64,000 nucleotides of DNA from contig CAMRHE010000029.1 of NCBI GenBank assembly GCA_947044405.1, forward strand, positions 891,001-955,000, read 5' to 3'. Below, piece after piece: positions 43,127 to 54,279 of this stretch (its first letter is position 1; the number at the start of each line of letters is the position of its first letter). The stretch is from Leptodactylus fallax (taxonomy: Eukaryota; Chordata; Amphibia; Anura; Leptodactylidae). The position numbers and the translations under genes were made by a program. Below the pieces are notes generated by a model, which saw only the letters and a list, made by a program, of their open reading frames with translations, searched no databases and was not told the DNA's origin.

Positions 43127-44845
43127 TTGGGTCGATTGCAGCAGTCTTTATCCAATACGGAACAGTCGGCATCTGCGCTATCTTCAAAGCTGGCAGCACT
43201 AGAAGATGAGAGAGACTCGCTGCAGAGCCTGTTAACCTCTAAAGAATCAGAGCTGTTATCCCTGAAAAATGTGATTCAAGAAATAGAGTCTTTATTCAAC
43301 CAAGAGCAAGATAAGAGAGCCACTGAGATAAGAGACTTGATTGAAAGACTTGACAAAAAGTCTGCAGATGAGCAGAAGCTTTATCAGAAGATGTTGGAGG
43401 ATCAATCCAATATAATTCAGGGAACAGTGGGGGAAGCAGAAAATATTATCCAAGATGCTGACCTGACAAATGTTAGAAGAACATTGCAGAATATCCTAGA
43501 ATTAGGAGGCGTAGTGGATAAAGAGATGGCATCTACATCTGCTGCCATAGAAGATGTCAGGAAGATTGAGGAAGTTCAGCAAGTTTCAATAGTAAAAACT
43601 GAGATGGAGGCTGTGCAGAAAAATGTGGCAGTGAAGAAAGTTCCGGAACTGGAATCAGAGATTTGTGCGCTACAGAAGGCAGTAGAATTGAAGAAAGCTG
43701 CCAGCATAGAGGCAGAGAAAGCAGAGCCATTAAGGCAGCCAGAACATGTAACCAAAAAGCATCTGGGTACTGACAGAAAAAACTGTGATGGTGAAAACTT
43801 GATGCCCCAGCCCTCCGGTGTTAGCACAGGGAATGAAAATAACTTGAAGAATGTTGAGATGACGATGTCATCAGCTCCTGTACTGTCAGAAAGGGGTTGT
43901 CACGAAAATTCTTGTAATCTATCACAGCACCGCAACATGCCTCCAGGAAGTTATGCGTATGAGAAAGAGGAAGTAAGACTAGAGTATGGAAATGGTTGTC
44001 CTGCTGCTGTACAGGTGTGGAAGCATTATACAGAAACCATTCCAATATATGATGTGACAGTTGTTAAAGACATACCAGAAAATGTAGTTCAGCGTGATCT
44101 ATTATGTGAGGGTGTACGGTATGGCCCTTGTGCAGACGGAGAAGATATTGCGGTACAGAGTTTGTGTATCTCAAACAAAGAGGAGAGCAAGCGGCCTATG
44201 TCTCCTAAACTTCTAAGCCTTAATGGTGATGGCAAAGTTTGCTTTGAGATGAAGGTTACAGAAAAGGTACCCGTGAAATATTCATACTCTAAAGACATTG
44301 ATGTGCATGAAGTACGTGTTAGCTGGTATCTGAGCTCCTGTGGATTCGTGATAGGAGAAGATGAAGGTTCTTGCGGCTATTCACTAGATGAATCGAGGTC
44401 ATGCAATGGGATGGCTGAAGACTGTGGCGAGAAATGTGATGAAGATGATTTGATCCACTGTATGGCGAGTTGTGAAGGTGATGAAGCGGAACTTGCATTT
44501 GCGCAGAATGGCCAGGATCTTGGCATAGCGTTTAAAGTGAAGAGAAGACGGAAGGCTCGACTGACTGGAACGTGGAGGTTGAGACCGCCAGATGGTGACA
44601 TCTGGAGAGACACTGGACAAATGTATAGCATTGAAGAGGGACGGCGACATATGTCTTGTCCCATTGTAACTCACCCCATGGGTAGTGAGCTGAGGGGGAG
44701 GGTATGTAGGTATGTGAGCCAGAGGGCGCTGTGGAGCGACCCAGGCCCAGCCTTCAGCCACACCTTTGAGGGGGGTGGCGTGCAACTCCAGAAGGCTGGA
44801 GTATCCTGCATGGAGCAGGAGGTGGTGGACCAGCGGCACAGATAG
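43127..44845 (+). pseudogene. Captured coiled-coil gene, C-terminal part of unknown origin
   Basis: After a frame break in an A-rich run near 43120, one open frame of about 570 codons runs through the rest of the interior, across the purine tract and 140 bases into LTR2, stopping at 44845. About 43127-43500 is a heptad-rich coiled coil ([33 protein letters not shown]). The next part is hydrophilic and Glu-rich. From about 43970 it becomes Cys-rich and acidic (CEGVRYGPCADGED, CGEKCDEDDLIHC). A basic patch VKRRRKARL lies near 44540. I recognise no domain in the last 250 residues; I see no signal peptide or membrane helix, so an envelope-like protein is unlikely. Reading into the LTR is probably fortuitous. 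Confidence 0.7.
44692..44702 (+). other. Polypurine tract
   Basis: GAGGGGGAGGG lies two bases before LTR2 at the position required for plus-strand priming. It confirms the plus orientation of the element. Confidence 0.75.
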
Positions 44846-45211
44846 ACAGTCTGTGCCAGAGGGCTGGCGTCCACAGGGGACTTTTGCTGAGTGGAGCATT
44901 AGTCCGGCTGCTCAAGTGGACCAGCTAGGACAAGAGAGATAGGCTCTGTCCAGAAGGGCTGGGTCCCACAGAGACTCTTTGCTAGAGCCGAGCAAGAGTC
45001 AGGCTAGTGAGGGGCTCTATAAGTGAGTTAGGGCCCTAACGGCGGCCTAGGCGTTTATTGTTTTGTTACGTTGCAGTTTAAGCTGAATAAAAGCCACTTT
45101 TATTTACACTCGGACCGTCTGAAAGCTATCTTTCCGGCGCCTAGTACCACGAACGACCGCTGTCTGGACCAGGAAAAGCCACCATTTGAGTTTAATTTCC
45201 CCAAGCTGTCA

Positions 45212-45213
<2 letters not shown>
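44705..45213 (+). repeat. 3' LTR
   Basis: 509 bp. It matches the 5' LTR except for three substitutions (in the GACAGTCTG, TAACGGCGG and CGCCTAGTACC contexts) and the absence of 11 bases. About 0.6 percent divergence indicates a recent insertion. Confidence 0.92.

Positions 45214-45216
<3 letters not shown>

Positions 45217-45256
<40 letters not shown>
45217..45256. repeat. (AT)n microsatellite, right flank of the LTR element
   Basis: About 20 AT units directly after LTR2. No clean 4-6 bp target duplication can be told apart within the AT repeat. Confidence 0.9.
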
Positions 45257-45257
<1 letters not shown>

Positions 45258-45419
45258 TTAGACTTAAATGTGGTTTTCTTCTGAGTGAGAATATGGGAAA
45301 AAAAAATTTTAAATATATATTCCTGGTATGAGATTCCATATTTATATAAACACAACTATATCTACCATTATATAAATATAAAAAAATAAATACAAGGACT
45401 ACAATTCACATAATTTACC

Positions 45420-45664
45420 TTCCTCAGATTCTGAAAAATGTCGAAAATTTTCAGCAAACCATGCACGGAAATCTGAAAGTCGTCGAGTCCTTCCAATCCC
45501 AGGACATGTGTTGTCAGAAGGTGATAGGTGACTCGTCGCAGATTCTGAGGACTCCACATTGTTTTGATCTACTTCCACATCTGGAGTTACCGGCTCCTCC
45601 ACATTTTCCTCATTACTGCTGTGTTCGGGGGCAGAAGAATCATCCGTGCAATCGTCGGAAATCT
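45420..45664 (-). other. Possible orphan exon (acidic, Ser-rich), uncertain
   Basis: On the minus strand an open segment of about 81 codons is preceded by an acceptor-like TTTTGCACATAG at 45665 and followed by a donor-like GAGGAAGGTAAATT at 45420. It encodes acidic, serine-rich sequence (DDCTDDSSAPEHSSNEEN) and ends DFRAWFAENFRHFSESEE. I recognise no domain. It could be a host exon, an exon of a DNA transposon's accessory gene, or chance. No partner exon was found nearby. Confidence 0.25.
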
Positions 45665-45669
45665 ATGTG

Positions 45670-46181
45670 CAAAATGAACAAACAGTGAATATACAGAAGG
45701 CTGAGAGGCAAACATTCCCCCTACAAAGTATAGTTAAAATCCTTTTGTTTATTCGAGGAGTATGAACTGATGAATGAGATTTTAGATAAGGGTCTGCTTT
45801 TTCCTGGAAACTTCACCACGCAAGTGATTTGGATTGAGCTACAATACCAGGCACAGTCAATAGACAAGCGTGGCGTCTCTAGGAAAATAAAAACAGTATT
45901 TTCTAATCTCGTACAACCTCTTTATATGTTGATAAAGTTGCACAATATTGTGTTTTATGTTGTGGCTGATCACTGAACAGACACAGTTGTAGAACTACAA
46001 AGATTTTATGGAAGATTTTTGAAATTGTCTAAAAGACAAACTGCCCATAACAACCAATCAGAGCACAGCTTTCATGCTGTATTCTGGGCTTCTTTTAGAC
46101 ACTTTTTTATAAATCTGCCCTATGCATTATATAAGCTTGTAAACACATGCTTTAGAATAACCGACTTGACATCCTATGCCT
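45670..46181. other. Unannotated spacer
   Basis: No recognisable feature. Confidence 0.3.
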
Positions 46182-46765
46182 AAGGGTATTTTCCCACAGG
46201 ACTGAAATGTTGCAGAATTTCCTTGTGGAATTTCCAACCAGAAGTAGTAGCAAATTGGATGAAAATTTTAAAAATTTTCACCAACATCCTGCAGAAAAAA
46301 ATCTGCACAAAATAAGTGCTGAAACTGACTTGCGGTCCAGACTTACAACTCTATTGGAAGGTCCAGGAGGCCCCCCGGAAAACAGGGGTGACCTCCTGGA
46401 CTTATGAAAGAGTGGACAAATCATTTATCATGTGACATAAGCACTTTATGTGTAGGTCACATCCAGAAATTGCTTGCCCATATCACAAAAAAGTGGGTGT
46501 TGCATGCCTCCTAGGGGGATGGCTGCACCAATGGCGGCACTTTCTTGCACACACTAAACGTTCTTCAAGATGGGAGAACTGAAATGTTTAAATCTACAGC
46601 AAGTTGATATATATGCTGCAGATTTTCAATCCAGATTCTACCATTTGCAATTTAAAAGATGAAATCTACAGCATTTTCAACACTGGATTTCCAGCATATA
46701 TGCTGCAGATTTTCAATAGTAAGTATCTGCAGCGTTTGAGGCCTATAGGAACATACCCTCAAAGG
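46182..46765. repeat. Decayed foldback repeat, possibly Harbinger-derived
   Basis: CCTAAGGGTATTTTCCCACAGG on the left and CCTATAGGAACATACCCTCAAAGG on the right are mirror images with changes. Inside, GAAAATCTGCAGCATATATG-type words occur in both orientations, and CAGGAGGCCCC pairs with GGTGACCTCCTG. Age and nested changes hide the target duplication. Confidence 0.4.
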
Positions 46766-46967
46766 GTCCTTTAGTGTGCATTAAAATGAGAAAAAGCTTT
46801 TAATGACTCTTAATAAATCAGTCTCACATCCCTGTGCGCCAGAATGGAGGTCTATGGCAGTAAGGAACTGGTGTAGAATTGCTATATAACTTAAAAGGAA
46901 GATACAGATAGCATACATCCATCTATTTAAAGTCTTATTCTATGTATTCTTTCATTAGGTGTGATAC
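46766..46967. other. Unannotated spacer
   Basis: No recognisable feature. Confidence 0.3.
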
Positions 46968-47048
46968 AGATACAGGTTTGGAACCCAGGATCACACCTAA
47001 TAGTCATGTATATACTGTAAAGCAGGAACTCTACTGCTTGAGCTACTG
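46968..47048 (-). repeat. tRNA-derived SINE remnant or tRNA pseudogene
   Basis: On the minus strand TAGCTCAAGCAGTAGAG is a good polymerase III A box, and GGGTTCCAAACC, about 45 nt further on, is a B box (GGTTCRANYCC type). Spacing fits a tRNA head. The acceptor stem does not pair well and the variable part is expanded, so a working tRNA gene is unlikely. Confidence 0.45.
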
Positions 47049-47690
47049 ACTGTGAGTATAGTGAGGATGATGAGCCAGCAACTGGGTGAAAACGAATGAT
47101 GAAAAGGCCTGAATTTCGGGAGATTCCCAGGAAAGTCAGGTGAGTTGCCATGTCTGTGGGAAGTATATTTTGTTGCACTTTCATGATCTGAAACCAATTC
47201 CATAGCAACCATGTACCTGAAGGAACACATAGTCACTAGGATCCTTCTTCAGGCTTTTTGCTTGTAAGTTCAATGACATTGCAGTTAAGAAATAAAGTGG
47301 GCCATACACCTTAGATTTCAGATGCTGCCATTCGCCTGATGATGGGATTATTCGATCAAAAGATTCCATCATCAACATTAACTATTAAACTGCATGATCA
47401 GTTTAATTTAAAAAAAAATGTTAAAAAATGTAGTGAGTCTGCGCAAGTTGGCTATAGCTAAATATCAGCCAAAAGCATCTGATCATGACAAAAATTAGGA
47501 CCAATATTCTTTTGGTGGGTCATTTGCAGCATTTACATTTATTGTTGGCTGACAAAAATTTGATGTGTATGACCAGCTTAAGATACCGCAAATCTGTTTT
47601 CCCATGTTTTATGTGTCTTTTGAATGTAACCCTTTTGAGGGTACCTTATAAGAACTTTGACACAGCAAACAGGACTGATGTAAACTGTGC
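47049..47690. other. Unannotated spacer
   Basis: No recognisable feature. Confidence 0.3.
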
Positions 47691-48010
47691 TTAAGGCTAG
47701 TGGTGGTGAGGTAGTGAGCAGTAGCCAAAAAACGCCGCGGAAAAGAATCCCAACGTTTTTTTTTACAGTTTTCCTCTGTGGACTTTCTGTCCCTAATATA
47801 CCTATACAGAAAACACCAGCGTTTCCATAGGTATAATTGACAAGCTGCGATTTACAAAAAAAAGCGACGGTTTTTGAAATCGCTGCGGATAGTTTTCTGC
47901 AATGTGTGGATGGGATTAGCCAGAATCCCATCCACTTTGCAGATACTGTAGAATGCCGCGGTTTTTGCTGCAGTATTTCCATGTTTTTGTAACATGAGGC
48001 CCCAGCCTAA
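47691..48010 (+). repeat. Foldback repeat family F1, copy F
   Basis: Opens TTAAGGCTAGTGGTGGTGAGG and closes AACATGAGGCCCCAGCCTAA. It contains ATTAGCCAGAATCCCATCCA, close to the centre of copies A and B. Confidence 0.65.
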
Positions 48011-48845
48011 AACTCTTGCTTTGGTACATTTCAGTTCTAAATATTTTCCATTTAATTAATTTACAAAATTGGTATTTTTTCAAGCTAAATTGAAAGAACC
48101 TTTTCCTGACATTTCCTTCAGACATGAACATTATATGAAAACATTGGACTATATAATTGGCTTTGATCTGCAACAGCAACAAACTGTATGTAATGAAAGC
48201 TCTTTTATTGTGACTGTGATTTCTCACTGTAAGCAATGGGATCTTTCACATGAGATGACGAGCTGATGTTTGCTTTATGTAGCATAAAAAAAAGACTCTG
48301 TGTCATATTTTAGTGAATGAAATCTATTAATAAATAGAAAATAGTCTGCATCATGCAGAAAGCTGGTCACAAAGGAAGAATTCAACTAAGCTGCCCATAA
48401 GACTTGTATTAGCCATTTAGGGTAATGCAACTTTTCTCATGCTAATAAGCTTTTACAGTCAGGATTATTTCGCTATTTGTATTCATACTGAGCCTATATT
48501 TTTAAGGTGTGTTATGACAAATGACTTTTCTGGTTTGAGACTTTTCTCAGATCGATGTATACTTCAGGCTGGGTTTACACAGCGCTTTTACTGAAGGTGA
48601 AGAACTGCTTGCAGTTTTTAATTGCTGTAATAAGTAGCACTGTCTACTATGATAAAACTTGCTTATCTCGCCTCATGACAGATGCGGCCCTGTCTACTAT
48701 GCCAGTAAACCAGAGGTTTTCAAGAGAAGAAGAGATGGCAGTGGATCAGGAGGTAGGTGAGTATAGTTCAGGGGTATGGGGTACCGATTTGGAAAAAAAA
48801 AATCAAAAGATGAAGTACTCAGTGTGCCATGTAATAATTGTAAGG
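48011..48845. other. Unannotated spacer
   Basis: No recognisable gene or element ends. Confidence 0.3.
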
Positions 48846-49055
48846 GTGTCGCCCTCCTACATCGGTGATTATCAACAGGGGGCCTCAACACCCTAGAGGT
48901 ATTTAGAAGGATGATCCCATGCCTTTATGCAATGTTATCTGCGTCCTTAGGACGTTTTGTGTCTTTAGGAAAAAATTATTTGGTAGGGGTGCCCCAAGGA
49001 ATTTTTTTTTTTCAAAGTGGACCCTGAGTCCGAAAAGGTTGGGAAACACTGTCCT
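48846..49055. repeat. hAT-like frog repeat fragment
   Basis: GATTATCAACAGGGGGCCTC near 48869 and GAGTCCGAAAAGGTTGGGAA then ACACTG near 49029 are words from a common anuran MITE. Inverted ends are too diverged to fix. Confidence 0.4.
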
Positions 49056-50164
49056 ACGTGAAAGTCATTTAACGCAAACCATAACTGCAACCAGTTAGTC
49101 GATTGAGCTTACATTTCAATGTGATCCTTTAGCAAAATGATTCATACTTGGACTGGACATGGGGCTAAGTGTGATCTGCAAGAAACCTGCTTTGTTGGGG
49201 CAGAGGACGCCCATCACACAGCCTAGTCGTTTTGTTGAAGAAAATCCAAACAAATTTTTACAGTCTTATTGAAATGAATGAAGACAAATTTAGCTGCCAT
49301 ATTATACTTTGCACATGTAATTGCTGACCTTTGACTAGGCTACTGACCTGGACACTTAGACATTGTGCCTCATGTTCCTACCACCTCCCAGTGCATCCTC
49401 CCCTCCGACTGCATTTACATGGACGATTAGAGAGAGATTGCCACCTGGATCAGAGAGAGTCCTGTGCCAGGTAGATATGCCTTGGGTGTCGACTCCGGCA
49501 CCAGTGTCGGGGGTTGCTGACCCCTGGTATAGTTTATAGATCCTATTGAAGTCATTGCACTGAATAGTATTTAGTCAAAGTTCACACTTTATGGTAACTA
49601 ATCTTTGTTCTATATGTTAAAGTGAGTAGTTTGGTTAGTCTTGAGCTTTTTAACAATTTAAAGCTTGAATGACTTGAGGTTTACTTTATTGTAAGCTATT
49701 GAGGCTGTATATGATTCTTGTCTAAACTGAGGTGCACTGATTTCTGCAATTGAAAGTTTGCAGGAATTGCAAGAGTTAAGTGTATGATTTAGTTTCCCTC
49801 TAAGCGCTACACCCTGGCATACTGAATCTCCCCTGTCTGGGATTTCATGGGAAAAGGCTACATGTAGGAGGAGAAATAGTTTAAACAGACCTAAAAAAGA
49901 GACATTAATAGTGAAGGTGAAAGATCGGAGATGGGGAGTCTCAGAATTCAGTGTTCACATTGGTTACAAGCTTGGATGTTTTCATTTTTCCCACACAGCT
50001 TATAGGAGAATTACTACCAATTATACATACATTGGAGTCACAGAGCCACGTCACACAGAACACATGATGTTACATTATGGAGTTCCTATATCCACAAAAA
50101 ACATTGTAATATAAGTTTCTAATTATACATAAAATTCTAATATAAATATATATACTGTGTGTGA

Positions 50165-50170
<6 letters not shown>
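49056..50170. other. Spacer with a remnant of the 19015-type hAT MITE
   Basis: GGGGGTTGCTGACCCCTGG near 49509-49527 matches the right end of the hAT MITE at 19015. The rest is anonymous. Confidence 0.35.

Positions 50171-50171
<1 letters not shown>

Positions 50172-50216
<45 letters not shown>
50172..50216. repeat. (AT)n microsatellite with a short GT lead
   Basis: A GTGTGATGTGTGTG stretch passes into about 22 AT units. Confidence 0.9.
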
Positions 50217-50219
<3 letters not shown>

Positions 50220-50654
50220 TATATAATATTCAAAGTCAGAAAAATTGCAGAGTGACATTTCAATAGGGTACCATTATACCCCACCATCAACTTCCATAGA
50301 GAATCACTTCCCACTAGGCATCTGTTACTCAGATGCCTCACTTCATAGGATATGACTAGAAATTCCAGGCACCTGTCTCATAAAACAGCCTACTACATTG
50401 CAACTACGTATATGTTAACAGGAATCTACTTTTTCCATATATTATGCATCAGCATTATAGCATTTTACTTGTCCCCTTCCCCCTTCACATATGTTTAACT
50501 TATCACTTTTGCCTTGATACTAAACCTTTGACCTTGACTTTAAGCCTGCCTTGACCTCAAAACTGTCTTGACCTTTAGCTTGTCTTTCTGCATCTCCTTC
50601 TACATCAGCTGTTTCCCATAGAGTCTACACTTAGTTGCGCCGATTACTGGTGAC

Positions 50655-50735
50655 AAGGTAGATACAAGTGGAAGAGTGAAGAAATCACTCGATACCTTTT
50701 AGAGGCTAACTGAGTATATTTATAAGTAAGGTAGA
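50655..50735 (-). repeat. Truncated copy of the 30091 repeat
   Basis: The minus strand reads CTTACTTATAAATATACTCA then GTTAGCCTCTAAAAGGTATC and ATTTCTTCACTCTTCCAC, as at 30121-30180. It is cut just after the point where the CTGATGA...GAAA motif would lie, so the motif itself is absent. Confidence 0.75.
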
Positions 50736-52817
50736 TACAATGCAACAACTCAATACAGAAACTGATGATACTGGGAATCTCTGAACATAGTAAAGGAAGG
50801 GGAATTCATCGGAGGAGAACATTGGGAGGCTCCCATACACTGGCCTATTAATAAGGTTGCATAGGATTAAGGCTTTGGCTACAAAATCCAGCTCATTTTC
50901 ATCACGGGTCTAATCCCTGTGGCTAGAGTGGTTTGCATAGGTTGAAAACCACAACGTAATTCACAGCAATAATTGACATGTTATTGATCCAAAACCTACT
51001 GAGCAAGACACTGCATTGCTGGTTTTCTTTAAATCCCATCCACTTGACTTCTCCTGTAATTCGCAGTGGGTTAGCTGCTAGTGATTCCAAAGGCAGTTAA
51101 CCTGCTGCAAGCTCAAAATGTGAGACCGCAACCTAAAAAATATGGCTTTTTCTTCTACTAACAGCCCTACTCTTATACATGCACTGTGCATAGCATTGCA
51201 GCCCAGCTTTATTCACTTCTGATGTTGGGACATTGATCTAGGGATTTATTCTGAATAGGGCAGCAGGGATGAAGACAGACTAAGGTGGGAAAGACTTGGT
51301 CCAACAAATTTATTATTATAACTTATTCCAGAAAACTGGTACAAGTTATATCTGAAACCAGCACCAGTTCCAGACTCTGCAAAAAGTTACACTGCAGCCC
51401 TGATCTAATAGACTGAACTGGATGTATGTATGTCTTATTTCACAAACTATGCTACATGTACACGAATGTGTGCATTTTAGGGTCCGTACAAAAATGTCAT
51501 CTGTGCCCTCCACGGTCCCATTAATTTCCAGCGACTGATCCCAGGCAGGATATTAGACAGGAATAGAAATTCTGAGCTTTCCCTGGACTCACAGTACCCT
51601 GCATAGACCTAAAATAATACACAGCTGTGTGAATGGGGCCATACATAATAATGGATCAGTGTCCTAGGAGGAAAAAAAACAGCTAGCTCACTGACCAGGC
51701 ACGCATTTGTGTGCATGGAGCCTTACTTGAATGAGGCTGAGCTGTAATACCTAAAACCACTTATAGACAAGTGTTATAGACCATGTTTTTCTTATCTCAT
51801 ACTATCCCTTTAAGCTACCATAGCCCTACTTTACAAGGACTTGCAGGATCCAGAGTTTATTGTTTATCTTTTAAAAACTGACTTGCTCTCGACTATCAAC
51901 TAATTACTAAATTGCGAAAAACTCCATCAAGTGAGTCACAGGAGTCAATTAGTACGATTTTGCCTTTACATTACGTGCATCAATTAGAGTTTCCTTTTAT
52001 TCAGGTTATTGCTCTGTAATTAGATGAAGCAGATTCCTTCTAATTTAATATGAGGTAAAGGAAGCTCCAGATGTCTTCAATGAGAGATAAACTGCTCCAT
52101 AAAACCTGGTGATGAGCCGAAACAAGCAGAGCAGGGAATAAGAGGCAAACTACATGAAAACTTATACATCTCAGTACCCACAGAGTATCTTAACCTAATG
52201 GCTCATTTACTCCAGAATATTTGACATCCGTGTTCCTAAAGGAGAGGTTTCCGTTCACAGTCAAATAAGAAGAAAGGGAATACTGAAGAAAATATTAGAT
52301 AATAGATAATTACATAGAATACATAGAATATTACAATATATCCACCACAAATACTGAAGCAGCACAGTAACATACAGCTGATTCACACATGTGTTTCTAA
52401 CATTGTGGACATTGAAAAAGTTTTCCACCGATAAGAAGCCATCCTACACTTCAAGGAATATGCCAAATTCACTGTCAATTCCAGACTTTTGTTCTTAGCC
52501 ACAAAACAGACCATTGCACACTTTTGGAAGAAATCCTTGGCCCCTTTTGGGGAAGTGAAATCCCGACTAGACAGCCTCCTAATTCATGAAATACTCAGCA
52601 GCATCCTGTTGGACATCCATGACAAATCTGGTCCCCTTAGATTTTTCGTGCCTATCCATAATTAATGCAAGCAACCATTTTCCTCTAAGCCCTTGTTCTG
52701 GCCATTGTCCCTTCGTCTTTGGTCTCTCCTACTTTTTTTCTTATGCTTCACTTGCCTCAAATATAGTCCTGTATGTTACCATATAGTTTTACTGCTATTT
52801 TACCATAAACTACACAG
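50736..52817. other. Two kilobases of anonymous DNA
   Basis: No gene, repeat end or tandem array is recognised. Short frames at 52586-52893 show no domain. Confidence 0.3.
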
Positions 52818-53450
52818 TGGTGAGAATTTATTAAGACTGGCATTTCCTACGCCAGTCTTAAACAGTTCCCAGATGGGCACTAAATGCACATGAGTTATTA
52901 AGAGGCTCCAGTCTCCGGATAATTCAGGCACACTCCTGTGGACAGGAATTGAAATCTATGTCAGTCAGGAACGGCCGTAAATATTAAGTATAACTGAAGC
53001 CAGTTTTCTGACTTGAGATATAGTAAATTTGTTGGTCCAAGGAGTCCCCACCCTGGCCCGCTTTGGTCTCCACCCCACTCTGCCCACCTTCGTAAAAATT
53101 GGTGAATGGGTTACGCTAGGTTTACACATGCGTTCGGATTTCCGTTCTTCAGGTCTGCTCCCAAAAAACGGAAACTCACTCCACTTTAAAAGTGGTTACC
53201 CGTGGAAACCCGTGGACCCCATAGACTATAATGGGGTCTGCCTTGAAAAATGTGGAAAAGTGCGGAGAAAAAAGTCTTGCGGATTCAGGGCTGGAAACCC
53301 CAAATGGAGAGCAGGTGCAGGTGTGAACCTAGCCTTACAGAACCAACAATGTGCGGCATCTTTGGCATAAAAAGGGCTCTGCTCCTACAATGTGCCACAT
53401 TTACAACCATCTACACCAGAAAACTGGTGTGGATGAGTTAGTAAATCCCC
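52818..53450. repeat. Frog-type repeat with hairpin, split by a Harbinger MITE
   Basis: The left side opens with a perfect hairpin: TTAAGACTGGC (52831-52841) and GCCAGTCTTAA (52851-52861). It continues through TAGTAAATTTGTTGGTCC, and the right side closes with GAGTTAGTAAATCCCCCCCC after 53337. The MITE at 53114-53334 interrupts it. Confidence 0.55.
53114..53334. mobile_element. Harbinger-type MITE with TTA target duplication
   Basis: TTA at 53111-53113 and 53335-53337 flank ends CGCTAGGTTTACAC and GTGTGAACCTAGCC. The interior includes TATAATGGGGTCTGCCTTG, related to the MITE at 38034. It has no coding capacity. Confidence 0.75.
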
Positions 53451-54279
53451 CCCCTACAATATCAATTTCCCATTCACCCAATATCCATTTCTTTTTACAC
53501 ACATTCCAGCCACTTTACAGTTTACATTTTCATGAGAACACTCACAAAGGCCTTCAACCAAAGTGTGCTATTAAACACAGCATGCCTCATACTTCTGCTA
53601 TTTTGCAATAACTGGCAGCATCTTTGAAATGTGCGAGAATATACAAAAGACTCACAAAAGCACGCAGTGCAGTTTTCATAAGAGAAGGCCTGGTCTTTGT
53701 AGATGTCATGTGACTAAACTAATAGTACCTGAGGTTCTGCTACTGTATGATGCAAATATATGAACCTACCTCATGCCTTTGTCTGAGCATGTCTATAAAT
53801 AATGTTTGCGAAGTCACATTACACTTGATTATTGTTTTACATGATCATTTGATAATTACGTAATGCTGTTTTACCATCAACCACACCACTTTGCCAGGTA
53901 TGGTTTTGAACTATTACTGTCCCAGTGGGTTTAACTGTGCTACGTTATGTAATCGACGTATTTTACTGTGTCTTATGTGTACTTATGCCTTGTTGAACCA
54001 ATGTGTGTGTTAACCACTGTTTTGTGGCTGCTTTTGTGGCCTTAATAAGCCACTTTGAGCCTGACAGCCTGTTGAGGGGTGAACCACCGTCCATTATATC
54101 TTGATCTGCTCCAGGCACCAAGGATCCACTTGACTGGAGGGTCCCTGGAATGTTTTAGAGCAGTTCAAATAATTTCCTGGATAGAATCTGTACTGTGGAC
54201 TGAGGGAATTACTTAAGAATACTGCTGTGTGGGACCAGAAATCCACTATGAAAAACCATATTTTGTTATTGTGAGCTAC
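53451..54279. other. Unannotated spacer
   Basis: No recognisable feature. Confidence 0.3.

Larger units (their letters stand above)
40045..45213 (+). mobile_element. Young non-autonomous LTR retroelement carrying a myosin-related coiled-coil gene
   Basis: The 5.17-kb element has two LTRs (40045-40564 and 44705-45213), a TGG-starting primer-binding site two bases after LTR1, and a purine tract two bases before LTR2. LTRs differ by three substitutions and one 11-bp indel, so insertion is recent. The interior holds no gag, protease, RT, RNase H or integrase motif that I can find in any frame. Instead, a plus-strand coding region of about 3.7 kb encodes a long coiled coil. One part (about 41998-42910) is clearly related to the rod of myosin II. 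This is best explained as capture of spliced host mRNA by an LTR element mobilised in trans. The superfamily of the LTRs (Gypsy/ERV) is not determined. Confidence 0.85.

Noticed and set aside
43127..44845. Possible envelope protein in the LTR element
   Set aside because: No signal peptide, membrane anchor or cleavage site is visible; the sequence is a coiled coil followed by an acidic Cys-rich tail.
44399..44899. A 166-codon minus-strand open frame opposite the captured gene
   Set aside because: It is an antisense shadow of the plus-strand coding region and LTR; a copy of its start also appears opposite LTR1 simply because the LTRs are identical.
40045..45213. Possibility that this is simply a processed myosin pseudogene
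   Set aside because: A processed pseudogene would lack paired LTRs, PBS and PPT and would have a poly-A tail; all retroelement signals are present at the right distances.
46968..47048. A functional tRNA gene
   Set aside because: The acceptor stem does not pair and the length between boxes is slightly off, so I kept it only as a SINE or pseudogene remnant.
48555..48896. A 113-codon open frame
   Set aside because: No domain seen, and its end overlaps a repeat fragment.
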